Shown here: one piece after another, positions 1-6,844 of the stretch
How the letters are laid out: every line of letters starts with the position of its first letter
How positions within the stretch are numbered: the stretch's first letter is position 1
Notes under the pieces: model-generated
Databases searched by the model: none
What the model was told of the DNA's origin: nothing
Seen by the model: the letters and a program-made list of their open reading frames with translations, nothing else
Made by a program: the position numbers and the translations under genes
NCBI GenBank assembly: GCA_003212115.1
Contig: QCQS01000034.1
Location: 1 to 8,986, forward strand
Source of the DNA: Prochlorococcus sp. AG-455-E15
GTDB lineage: Bacteria > Cyanobacteriota > Cyanobacteriia > PCC-6307 > Cyanobiaceae
Length of the DNA: 8,986 bases
Direction: 5' to 3'

Positions 1-1430
1 TAGAATTATTAAAATTAAGAGAAAGATATGATGAGTCAAAGTTTCTTATAATTCTCTCTGGCAAATTTGTTTATGAAGCAAATACTCTTCCATCGTTAAA
101 TGCTGAAGGTTTTCTTTTAAATCCTAGTGCAGAAAAAGTTCTTGAATCTATTGGTACCATTTTAAATGGAGGAAGGGTATTTGATATTGAAAATAATTCT
201 CAAGTTAAATTTAACAAAAATAAACCTCTCTCTTTTAGTCAAAAAATTCTAACTTCAGGTCTTAAACAAATAGATTCTGAAATTAATTATATATTCAAAT
301 ATGTCAACTCTGATTCAACACCAGAATTTTATAAATTCATTTTAAAAGGAAGATTAAGAGAACTTATTACTGCAAAATCTTTTCTAATTTTCTTATGGGG
401 TAATTCACTAGAACTTTATACAGAGGCAGTTTACACTGAAAATAAAATTAATCTTGAAAATAAGAACACTGTTTTTATTAAAGATAAAAACACCGCAGAA
501 ATATGGAATTTGATTTTAAATAGACTAAAAGAAAGGTATAGCTCAACCAACTTACAGGTTGAATTTAATAATTCATCAATAATTCTCTCTGGAATAAAGA
601 AAGAATTCATTTCGCGACTAATTTGCAAAATGTTAGATGAGTTAGATAATTTAGTCAAAAATATTAAGGAAAACTATAAGGAGAAAGATTTTAAAGATGA
701 TTTAAATTCTCTTATAAAAGAACTTAAAGTTAATACAATTTCAAATATCACAGACAGTTATTTTCGATTAAAAAAAGGAGGCGAATCTATTTCAATAAAT
801 GATTTTATTTATAGTGAGGTAAGTTGCGAAGAGATAGATAGAGAATCACATGAATCAATTATGTTTATTGAGCCAATTATTAAAAATGAAGCTCTTGACT
901 ATGATGGGAAATTACTCCCTCTATATGAAACAAAATCGTTTTTGATCCTTGAAAATATTATTTCAAACTGGACAATAAGGAACTGTAATTTATTAGCTTC
1001 TGAAATCTTTAATATTTGTTCTTCTTGGCCTGAATTAAGAACTGTACTTATAAATCCCGAATTACAATCGACAAGAAATTTTGAAAGATTTAGAAATAAT
1101 ATTAATAACTACAATCGTTGGCATGACTATATTTATATGCCTATCTACTTGTATGAGAGTAAAAGAGAATATATTGATATTATCGATAAAAAATTTACCC
1201 GTTACTTTAAAAATGAAAATAGGGAGAAAGAATTAGAGAATCTAGAATGGCTACAAAAACAAGTTACATTGTTAGTTGAGATAAGAGATGCCGTAGCACC
1301 GCAGTTAGAAGTTGCTGTAAAATATATCGGTAATCTTTTCGTAACTTTCCTTACAAAGGTCGTTGGTAAAGCTATCGGTTTAGTGGGGAAAGGAATCCTT
1401 CAAGGATTAGGAAGATCAAGTTCAAAGTAA
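1..1430 (+). CDS. Ycf55-like / DUF3685 family protein, 5' end outside the window
   Basis: The reading frame is open from the first complete codon at base 3 to the TAA at 1428-1430 (475 residues visible), so the start lies to the left. A TTG at 510 could be mistaken for a start, but the frame upstream of it is open and protein-like. The C-terminal part carries the Ycf55/DUF3685 signature: a PELQSTRNFERFRNNIN stretch, then RWHDYIYMPIYLYESKREY. The protein ends in a Gly/Val/Lys-rich, possibly amphipathic segment (VGKAIGLVGKGILQGLG). The first 55 or so visible residues resemble the last third of a NarL-type receiver domain: a hydrophobic strand ending in LSG, then AEGFLLNP, then a helix and NGGRVF. 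The usual Lys before that Pro is Asn, which suggests a non-phosphorylated pseudo-receiver. Ycf55 is conserved in cyanobacteria and red-lineage plastids, and its function is not established. The thioredoxin-like gene follows after 14 bases. Family call fairly sure; receiver remnant is inference. Confidence 0.8.
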   Translation, partial: ELLKLRERYDESKFLIILSGKFVYEANTLPSLNAEGFLLNPSAEKVLESIGTILNGGRVFDIENNSQVKFNKNKPLSFSQKILTSGLKQIDSEINYIFKYVNSDSTPEFYKFILKGRLRELITAKSFLIFLWGNSLELYTEAVYTENKINLENKNTVFIKDKNTAEIWNLILNRLKERYSSTNLQVEFNNSSIILSGIKKEFISRLICKMLDELDNLVKNIKENYKEKDFKDDLNSLIKELKVNTISNITDSYFRLKKGGESISINDFIYSEVSCEEIDRESHESIMFIEPIIKNEALDYDGKLLPLYETKSFLILENIISNWTIRNCNLLASEIFNICSSWPELRTVLINPELQSTRNFERFRNNINNYNRWHDYIYMPIYLYESKREYIDIIDKKFTRYFKNENREKELENLEWLQKQVTLLVEIRDAVAPQLEVAVKYIGNLFVTFLTKVVGKAIGLVGKGILQGLGRSSSK

Positions 1431-1444
1431 GTTATTAAACTTTA

Positions 1445-1993
1445 ATGAAAATAATTCAATGGATCCTGATAGCATTAATTTTCTTAAGCCCATTTAAAGC
1501 AAATGCCTCTAGAGATACTGATAGTTACGATGGCAACATTTTCCCAATATACGCAGGTAATGGGGCTATAGTTCCTCCCCAGACAACTCTTCAGGAATCA
1601 TTAAAAAATAAAAGAGTTGCAGTTTTATTTTTTTATCTTGACGACAGCTCGGATAGTAAAGCTATGGCTCCGATAATATCCGGTTTAGATTTGATATGGA
1701 GAAATAATATAGATATCATTGCTCTAACTACTGATGAATTACAGGATAAAGAAAAGTCTGATCTTAGAAATGAACCTAATTATTATTGGAACGGATTAAT
1801 TCCACAAACCATTATTTTAAATAGTGATGGTGAAGTTAAATTTGATAAAAATGGAATGATTAATATCGAAGAATTAAACAAAGTTATTGGAGAACTAAAG
1901 GGAATTGATATAGAAGAAACGACATTTTCTGTAGAAAGTTTTAATGAATACAACAGTATCATTTCTGAAAAAAAAAATAAAAACAAAAATTAA
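1445..1993 (+). CDS. Exported thioredoxin-like protein without cysteines (putative thylakoid PSI accumulation factor)
   Basis: A 182-residue protein starting at ATG 1445. Residues 1-21 form a signal peptide: Lys2, a hydrophobic core, then an ANA cleavage motif before Ser22. The mature protein is therefore expected in the thylakoid lumen or periplasm, or tethered to the membrane. Residues 56-140 read as a thioredoxin fold: strand RVAVLFFY, helix start with MAP (residues 74-76), strand IDIIALTT, then LIPQTIIL with the probable cis-Pro at 120, then SDGEV. Aligned with a classical thioredoxin, Cys-Gly-Pro-Cys is replaced by Ser-Ser-Asp-Ser (68-71), and the whole protein has no cysteine. A redox-active disulfide is therefore impossible, and a chaperone or scaffold role is more plausible. 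Similar cyanobacterial proteins are annotated as a thylakoid membrane photosystem I accumulation factor; I assign this from recall of the family. The tail is Lys/Asn-rich and encoded over a run of ten A. Nine bases separate it from the next gene. Confidence 0.72.
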   Translation: MKIIQWILIALIFLSPFKANASRDTDSYDGNIFPIYAGNGAIVPPQTTLQESLKNKRVAVLFFYLDDSSDSKAMAPIISGLDLIWRNNIDIIALTTDELQDKEKSDLRNEPNYYWNGLIPQTIILNSDGEVKFDKNGMINIEELNKVIGELKGIDIEETTFSVESFNEYNSIISEKKNKNKN

Positions 1994-2002
1994 TTAAAAA
2001 AA

Positions 2003-3169
2003 ATGATATTAATAAATATCTTCCTAGTTCTTTTAATTTTTTTAATTATTTCAGATTTATATATTAAAAACTCACCCAAATCAAAGTTAAATCTGGTACC
2101 TATAAATTACAAAATCAAAAAAAAGGATGGTTTAAACGAATTAATTATTGATTTAAAAATAACTAATAAAAGTAAAACTAAAGAGACTATGGTTTCTAAT
2201 ATAAATTTTGAGTTAGATTGTTTTAAAAGTAAAGGTAACGAATATTGCCAAAATTTTAATTATCAACAAGATATTTACATATATGAAAATAATAAAATTA
2301 AGAATTTAAATAATTACTGGCCAACAACAATTATCAAGTCAAATTCAGAATTATTTGTAAGAATCATATATAAATTTAGCAATGATAATTTTAGAAAAAA
2401 AATAAAATATCTATGGTTAAAAATATATTGGGAGAACTATGGACATTTTGGTATTTCAAATAATAAGGATTGTTTCTTAATTAATTTAGATGGTCAAAAA
2501 CAAAGGCCGAAAGAAGTTTTTGAAATTCCAATAAATAATAAATATAAAGCACTTGCTATTAAAACTGATTTACTTGGTTGCTTTGATAACCCAGTAAATA
2601 CTGTGATTGAATACTGTAAAGGAATTATAGAAGAAAATGATATTTTAACTATCGGTGAGAGTCCGCTAGCGATTATGCAAAATAGATATATTTCCCCTCA
2701 AAATTTAAAATATAGTTTATTTTCGAAAGCTTTATGTTATTTTTTTCACCCTACAAGCAGTCTCGCAACAGCTTGCGGGATGCAATTATTAATAAATAGA
2801 ATCGGAGTCACAAGAATAACCTTTGCACTATTTGTTGGATATCTCTTCAAATTAGTTGGGATTAAAGGTATGTTTTATAGGTTAACTGGTTCAGAATCAT
2901 CCCTCATTGATGATATAAGCGGTACAGTTACACCTTACGACAAGAGTATAGTTATGGGTCCTCTCAATGCGGATTTATTTTGTAAGGAGGTCTCGAACTA
3001 TCTAAATATAAATGTTGCAGTTGTCGATGTTAATGATCTTGGAGGTGTGAAAGTCTTAGCAAGTTCAAATAAAAAGGTAAATAAAATACTCAAAAAACAC
3101 TTATTATCAAATCCAGCTGGCAATGGAGATGAAAAAACCCCTATAGTATTAATAAGAGAAAAAAAGTAA
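2003..3169 (+). CDS. Membrane-anchored protein with a CofE-like (F420-0:gamma-glutamyl ligase family) domain
   Basis: A 388-residue protein starting at ATG 2003. Residues 2-20 are a hydrophobic segment, likely a membrane anchor or uncleaved signal. Residues 33-160 look beta-rich (alternating strands, for example NELIIDLKITNKS) with no family I can name. From about residue 180 to the end it resembles the CofE-like fold: ALAIKTDLL, DILTIGESPLAIMQ near 213-226, a hydrophobic stretch near 271-288, a Gly/Asp-rich segment with SGTVTPYDKSIVMGP at 306-320, and NVAVVDVNDLGG near 337-348. True CofE enzymes add glutamate to coenzyme F420-0 using GTP and are soluble and about 250 residues long. This protein is longer and membrane-attached, and its motifs match only loosely. 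The name therefore indicates family, not a shown reaction. The stop codon directly abuts the ATG of the next gene, which supports co-translation. No clear Shine-Dalgarno motif precedes it. Confidence 0.7.
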   Translation: MILINIFLVLLIFLIISDLYIKNSPKSKLNLVPINYKIKKKDGLNELIIDLKITNKSKTKETMVSNINFELDCFKSKGNEYCQNFNYQQDIYIYENNKIKNLNNYWPTTIIKSNSELFVRIIYKFSNDNFRKKIKYLWLKIYWENYGHFGISNNKDCFLINLDGQKQRPKEVFEIPINNKYKALAIKTDLLGCFDNPVNTVIEYCKGIIEENDILTIGESPLAIMQNRYISPQNLKYSLFSKALCYFFHPTSSLATACGMQLLINRIGVTRITFALFVGYLFKLVGIKGMFYRLTGSESSLIDDISGTVTPYDKSIVMGPLNADLFCKEVSNYLNINVAVVDVNDLGGVKVLASSNKKVNKILKKHLLSNPAGNGDEKTPIVLIREKK

Positions 3170-4225
3170 ATGAAAAAAGATACCTCTTATTCTTTTCAAT
3201 CTAAAAAAGGAATGGAAGTAACTTTTGAAGAACTCCATATACGGCACATTAATCTTTTAATAGATATTAAAAATAAGGAATTGAATAATTGGTTTTTAAA
3301 GATGGCAATTATCAATACCTTTGATGACTTAAAAATCTTCTTGAATAATCTTAAGAAAAATAAAAATAAATGCATAATTGCTATAAATGGAAACGAAATT
3401 ATTGGTTATTTGAATATTTTTCCTTTAAACAAAAAAGAGACTTGCTTAAAAATATCTAAGCCCAAGTTGATTAAAAGCAAGTGTTCTTTAACCGATAAAC
3501 AATTAACTTTAGGATTGATAAAAAAATCCATCTCAATAAAAGAAATCAAAACTTCAAGTTGGATAATTAATTCAGATATAAATAATGTTGACCTCATATC
3601 AAACGCAAGAGAATTAGGCTTTCAACCTTTAGGAGAGATAATCCTTTGGGATGGTTCTGATCTAAATAAACCTAAAAATCAAAATACCAATGCCTATACA
3701 TTAATTAATGAATTCCAAAACATTAATAAACAAAATATATTAAAAATAGTTAATTTCATAAGATCAAATCAATCTCCCTTAATAAGAAATATTTTAGATT
3801 TTGATCAAGGCGACATTCTTAAAAGAAATAATTCTAAGAGTGGTGCCTTAATATATGAAAATTCAGTTTTATGTACAATTTTAAAAGATATTAATTATCA
3901 AAATGAAGAAATTTATACTTTAACTATTAGTAGATATTGGGATAAGAGATTCAATTCTATTTTAAAAGAATTTATAAAAAGATTTTTTGAAAAATCACCT
4001 GTTTCATATTTAAAAACCTATAAAGAAAATTCTCAATTAAATGTTTTTCTTGAAGAGTGTAATATCAAAGAAAAAAATCAAGAAATAATTCTTATTAGGA
4101 ACACAATAATTAAGAATGAAGCCAAACAAGTAAATATAATAAATCAATCTTTGGAATCAATCTTTGAAAAATTAAGTCCACAAGGTAATCCATATCCATC
4201 TCCTTTTCCATTAAAAACAAAGTGA
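3170..4225 (+). CDS. Hypothetical protein, probable tandem degenerate GNAT acetyltransferase folds
   Basis: A 351-residue protein whose ATG immediately follows the previous stop. Residues 16-160 follow the order of a GNAT domain: an N-terminal helix-rich part, a strand pair CIIAINGNEIIGYLNIFPL (68-86), a helix, and a closing segment with SNARELGFQPLGEIILW (144-160), which matches the usual end of GNAT folds. Residues 190-312 repeat the pattern: GALIYENSVLCTILKD (225-240), a strand and helix (248-272), then NVFLEECNIKEKNQEIILIR (291-310). Neither half shows a convincing Q/RxxGxG/A acetyl-CoA loop, so catalysis is doubtful. There is no signal peptide or clear membrane segment. The C-terminus is Pro-rich (SPQGNPYPSPFP). 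Lys, Asn and Ile dominate, as in the neighbours. The final TGA overlaps the GTG start of ruvX by 4 bases (GTGA), suggesting coupled translation. Substrate unknown; the GNAT assignment is by fold pattern and only moderately certain. Confidence 0.6.
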   Translation: MKKDTSYSFQSKKGMEVTFEELHIRHINLLIDIKNKELNNWFLKMAIINTFDDLKIFLNNLKKNKNKCIIAINGNEIIGYLNIFPLNKKETCLKISKPKLIKSKCSLTDKQLTLGLIKKSISIKEIKTSSWIINSDINNVDLISNARELGFQPLGEIILWDGSDLNKPKNQNTNAYTLINEFQNINKQNILKIVNFIRSNQSPLIRNILDFDQGDILKRNNSKSGALIYENSVLCTILKDINYQNEEIYTLTISRYWDKRFNSILKEFIKRFFEKSPVSYLKTYKENSQLNVFLEECNIKEKNQEIILIRNTIIKNEAKQVNIINQSLESIFEKLSPQGNPYPSPFPLKTK

Positions 4226-4683
4226 AATTTTGCAAACCCAAGCCCAAATCAATTTTGAGTTTGGATATAGGTTCCAAAAGAATAGGATTAGCTTATTGTG
4301 ATCCCCTCTGCATAACATCAAATATACTTCCAGCAGTAAAGCGATTTGAAAATAATCAAGAGATTAAAATCATTAGAAATTACATAAATGAATTTAATTT
4401 GACTGGTTTTATTGTGGGTATACCGCTAGATGAGAAAGGTAAAATGACCACTCAAGCTATTGACTGTAAAAATTACGGTCAATTACTTTCAAATGAATTA
4501 AAGCTTCCATTTTCTTATGTCAACGAACATAGTTCAACTTGGGAATCTTCAGAAAGATTTGGAATAAAAAAAGATAAATCCGGATTAATTGATAGTTTTT
4601 CAGCAAAAATAATACTTGAACAATGGATCGAAGAAGGTCCTGAATTAGAAGAAATAGCTGGTAAACGTCAGATAAAATATTAG
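4222..4683 (+). CDS. ruvX: RuvX/YqgF family RNase H-fold nuclease (putative pre-16S rRNA nuclease / Holliday junction resolvase)
   Basis: A 153-residue cytoplasmic protein of normal family length. YqgF/RuvX has been linked to maturation of the 16S rRNA 5' end and, by its RuvC-like fold, to junction resolution. Visible motifs are the first strand SLDIGSKRIGLA with Asp15, then GFIVGIPLDEKG (62-73), the TQA segment (77-79), VNEHSSTWES (100-109) and IDSFSAKIILEQWI (123-136). The three acidic positions expected for metal binding are kept (Asp15, Glu102, Asp124), but the usual DERLTT block is changed to NEHSST. The GTG start at 4222 places the first strand about ten residues in, as usual, and no ATG fits. 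It overlaps the preceding gene by 4 bases, so translation is probably by termination-reinitiation. DUF3727 follows after 26 bases. Confidence 0.87.
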   Translation: MKFCKPKPKSILSLDIGSKRIGLAYCDPLCITSNILPAVKRFENNQEIKIIRNYINEFNLTGFIVGIPLDEKGKMTTQAIDCKNYGQLLSNELKLPFSYVNEHSSTWESSERFGIKKDKSGLIDSFSAKIILEQWIEEGPELEEIAGKRQIKY

Positions 4684-4709
4684 TATTAAAAAGGATAGAT
4701 AATTTTTAA

Positions 4710-5246
4710 ATGAAAGAAGCCAATTCAAATGATAATTATGATGCACAAACTCTTTTATTAAATGACTCAAATGGAAACGAGCTATTTTGTTATCTTGAAC
4801 AATTAGTAAGTGTTGAAGGCCAAGAATATGCTTTATTAACGCCAGTTGATACACCAGTAAGTCTTTTTAAGATAAATGAAAAAGATGAACCTGAACTAAT
4901 TGAGAAAATAGATAAAAATGAACAAATACTAAAAAATGCTGAAGCAGTCCTTCAAGAACATGATTTAAGACTTGTCAGATCAGCAGTTACATTAACAGTA
5001 TCAGGAGAACTTGAAGAACCAATTTACGATGAATTAGAAGAAGATTACGTCGATGATGATAGTGAGAGTTATGAATTGCTAGTTAACTTTAATCTTTTTG
5101 ACCAAGAATATGGCTTATATATACCACTAGATCCTTTTTTTATTGTTGGTAAATTAAAAGACAAAGGTGCCTTATTAGTTGAAGATGATGAGTTCGATAA
5201 AATTCAACCTTTGATTGAAACTGAGCTTGAAAAAAGTAGTTCTTAA
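4710..5246 (+). CDS. DUF3727 family protein (DUF1292-like), acidic, conserved in cyanobacteria
   Basis: A 178-residue, strongly acidic, soluble protein starting at ATG 4710. A possible weak Shine-Dalgarno (AAGGAT, 4691-4696) lies rather far upstream. Residues 14-54 match a DUF1292/YrzB-type segment: LLLNDSNGNELFCYLEQLV followed by QEYALLTPVDTPVSLF. Residues 100-120 are an Asp/Glu-rich linker. Residues 121-160 look like a second copy of the same pattern: a strand, FDQEYGLYIPLDPFFIVG, then ALLVEDDEF. The two halves suggest an internal duplication. The family occurs in cyanobacteria and plant plastids and has no established biochemical function. No catalytic motif or membrane segment is visible. 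It lies between ruvX and a YqeG-type phosphatase; the latter starts 5 bases after its stop, consistent with one transcript. Confidence 0.78.
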   Translation: MKEANSNDNYDAQTLLLNDSNGNELFCYLEQLVSVEGQEYALLTPVDTPVSLFKINEKDEPELIEKIDKNEQILKNAEAVLQEHDLRLVRSAVTLTVSGELEEPIYDELEEDYVDDDSESYELLVNFNLFDQEYGLYIPLDPFFIVGKLKDKGALLVEDDEFDKIQPLIETELEKSSS

Positions 5247-5251
5247 AATAA

Positions 5252-5746
5252 ATGAGATCTATCCTAAATATCAATTGGGATTCAAACTTACCAATATATA
5301 ATATTTCTCAATCTGAGTTGCAAAAAAAAGGAATTAATTCTTTATTGCTAGACGTGGATGGGACTCTAGTAAATAGAAAATCAAATATGATCCCAAAAGC
5401 TGTAAAAAATTGGATCATAGAATCTAAAAAACTTTTCTCCTTATATCTAATAAGTAATAATCCATCAAAAAAAAGAATCGAAAAAATAGCGAAAGAATTA
5501 AATTTAAGTTATAAATACAATGCATCAAAACCTAGAAAAAAAGTAACTTTGTCTGCTATCAAAGAAATTGGCAGAGAGCCAAAAAATATAGCCATTATTG
5601 GCGACAGAATTTTTACAGATATTATTGTTGGGAATAGATGTGATATAAAAACAATATTAGTTAAGAGATTAAATAGAGATGGCCTGCCTATAAAATTTAA
5701 TTTAACTTTGACAATAGAAAAATTAATTTCTCATTTTATAAAATGA
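5252..5746 (+). CDS. YqeG-family HAD phosphatase (subfamily IIIA)
   Basis: A 164-residue protein of typical YqeG length. HAD motif I is LLLDVDGTLV, with nucleophile Asp34 and acid/base Asp36. Motif II is LISNN (66-70). Motif III is Lys93 in ASKPRKK. Motif IV is IIGDRIFTDIIVGNR, with Asp118 and Asp123 for Mg2+. The lack of a large cap places it in the small-cap IIIA group. Bacterial YqeG is uncharacterised or weakly characterised, but the family is related to yeast Gep4 and plant PGPP1, which dephosphorylate phosphatidylglycerophosphate to phosphatidylglycerol. A similar role here is inference. There is no membrane segment, so action at a lipid would need peripheral binding. The TGA at 5744-5746 overlaps the proB start in ATGA, implying coupled translation of the two. 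Confidence 0.85.
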   Translation: MRSILNINWDSNLPIYNISQSELQKKGINSLLLDVDGTLVNRKSNMIPKAVKNWIIESKKLFSLYLISNNPSKKRIEKIAKELNLSYKYNASKPRKKVTLSAIKEIGREPKNIAIIGDRIFTDIIVGNRCDIKTILVKRLNRDGLPIKFNLTLTIEKLISHFIK

Positions 5747-6825
5747 AAACTTGGGTTATAAAAATTGGTACTAGTATTTTAAGAGGAACAGAGGAAACAT
5801 CTACAGAAGAAGTTATTGAAAACCTTTCTAGATCCTTTACAAGTTTTCTTTCAAAAGGAAACAAGTTAATTTTAGTAACTAGTGGAGCCGTTGGATTAGG
5901 TTGCCAAAAGTTAAATATTAAAACAAGACCAAATGATTTAAGTACCCTTCAAGCTACTGCTGCAGTAGGTCAAGTTAATTTAATGTCCTTATACGATAAA
6001 GTATTTAATAAATTAGGTCTTAATATTGCTCAAATTTTAATAACTAAAGCTGATTTTAATTCACGAGAATCCTTTAATAACGCTTCTAAAACTTTAAAAA
6101 GATTAATCGATTTGAATGTTATTCCAATAGTAAATGAAAATGATACCGTAGCAAATGAAGAGCTTAAATATGGAGATAATGATACCCTCTCTGCTTTAGT
6201 TGCCTTGGCTATAAATGCTAACAAGCTTATTTTATTAACCGATATTGAAAATCTATACTCAAAAGATCCACGTAATAATAAAGATGCGCAACCTATTAAA
6301 GAAGTTCATAATAGTGAATTAAAGGAAATTAAAGATAAAAATATTCAAAACTCAAATAATGAATGGGGAACAGGAGGAATTTCTACAAAATTAATTTCTG
6401 CAGAAATAGCAACAAAAGGAGGAGTCGAAGTTCAACTAGTTGATGGAACTAATAAAAAAAACTTAATTGAAATATTTAATGATAATAAAATTGGAACTTT
6501 ATTTTATCCAGTAGAAAAACCTATTGGAAACAAAAAAAGTTGGCTTTCACACGCAATTCAAACAGTAGGGAAAATTACTTTAGATGATGGCGCTTCTTTT
6601 GCAATTAAAAAAAAAGGTGCCTCACTTTTAGCGGTTGGTGTTAAGAATGTAGAAGGAAACTTTACGATTAATCAGGCAGTTAAAATCGTAAATACAAATG
6701 ATAAAGAAGTTGCAAAAGGTTTAGTATCAATAAGTAGCGACAAATTAAGAAGTATCTTAAATAATAAAGAAAATAACAACTCCTCGATAATTGTCGTTCA
6801 TAGAGATGTTCTTGCTCTCTCTTAG
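5743..6825 (+). CDS. proB: Glutamate 5-kinase (EC 2.7.2.11), with C-terminal PUA domain
   Basis: A 360-residue cytoplasmic enzyme that phosphorylates L-glutamate with ATP, the first committed step of proline synthesis. The amino-acid kinase domain spans residues 1 to about 255: WVIKIGTSIL (Lys7, Gly9), LVTSGAVGLG (44-53), the STLQATAAVGQVN block (67-79), PIVNENDTV (128-136), YGDNDTLSALVA (143-154), LLTDIENLYSKDP (164-176) and the GTGGISTKL glycine-rich stretch (209-217). From SWLSHAIQ at about 266 to the end is a PUA domain, the two-domain form seen in E. coli. The family is usually feedback-inhibited by proline; nothing here argues against that. The ATG at 5743 overlaps the yqeG-like stop and gives a standard N-terminus. 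proA is not in the window. A run of nine A (6607-6615) lies within the PUA part. lpxD follows after 19 bases. Confidence 0.97.
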   Translation: MKTWVIKIGTSILRGTEETSTEEVIENLSRSFTSFLSKGNKLILVTSGAVGLGCQKLNIKTRPNDLSTLQATAAVGQVNLMSLYDKVFNKLGLNIAQILITKADFNSRESFNNASKTLKRLIDLNVIPIVNENDTVANEELKYGDNDTLSALVALAINANKLILLTDIENLYSKDPRNNKDAQPIKEVHNSELKEIKDKNIQNSNNEWGTGGISTKLISAEIATKGGVEVQLVDGTNKKNLIEIFNDNKIGTLFYPVEKPIGNKKSWLSHAIQTVGKITLDDGASFAIKKKGASLLAVGVKNVEGNFTINQAVKIVNTNDKEVAKGLVSISSDKLRSILNNKENNNSSIIVVHRDVLALS

Positions 6826-6844
6826 AAAAAATTAAAACTGAAAA

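Noticed and set aside
1394..1408. Near-perfect palindrome (7-base arms around one base) near the end of the Ycf55-like gene, considered as a terminator
   Set aside because: It lies inside conserved-looking coding sequence, has no T-run after it, and the next gene starts within 40 bases.
510..1430. A shorter gene starting at TTG 510
   Set aside because: The same frame is open and protein-like from base 3, with a receiver-like segment upstream, so 510 is an internal codon of a gene that begins outside the window.
1968..1977. Run of ten A near the end of the thioredoxin-like gene, considered as a programmed slippage site
   Set aside because: Slipping either way changes only the last few residues of a Lys/Asn-rich tail, and such runs are common in this composition. 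The nine-A run in proB (6607-6615) is likewise most simply compositional.
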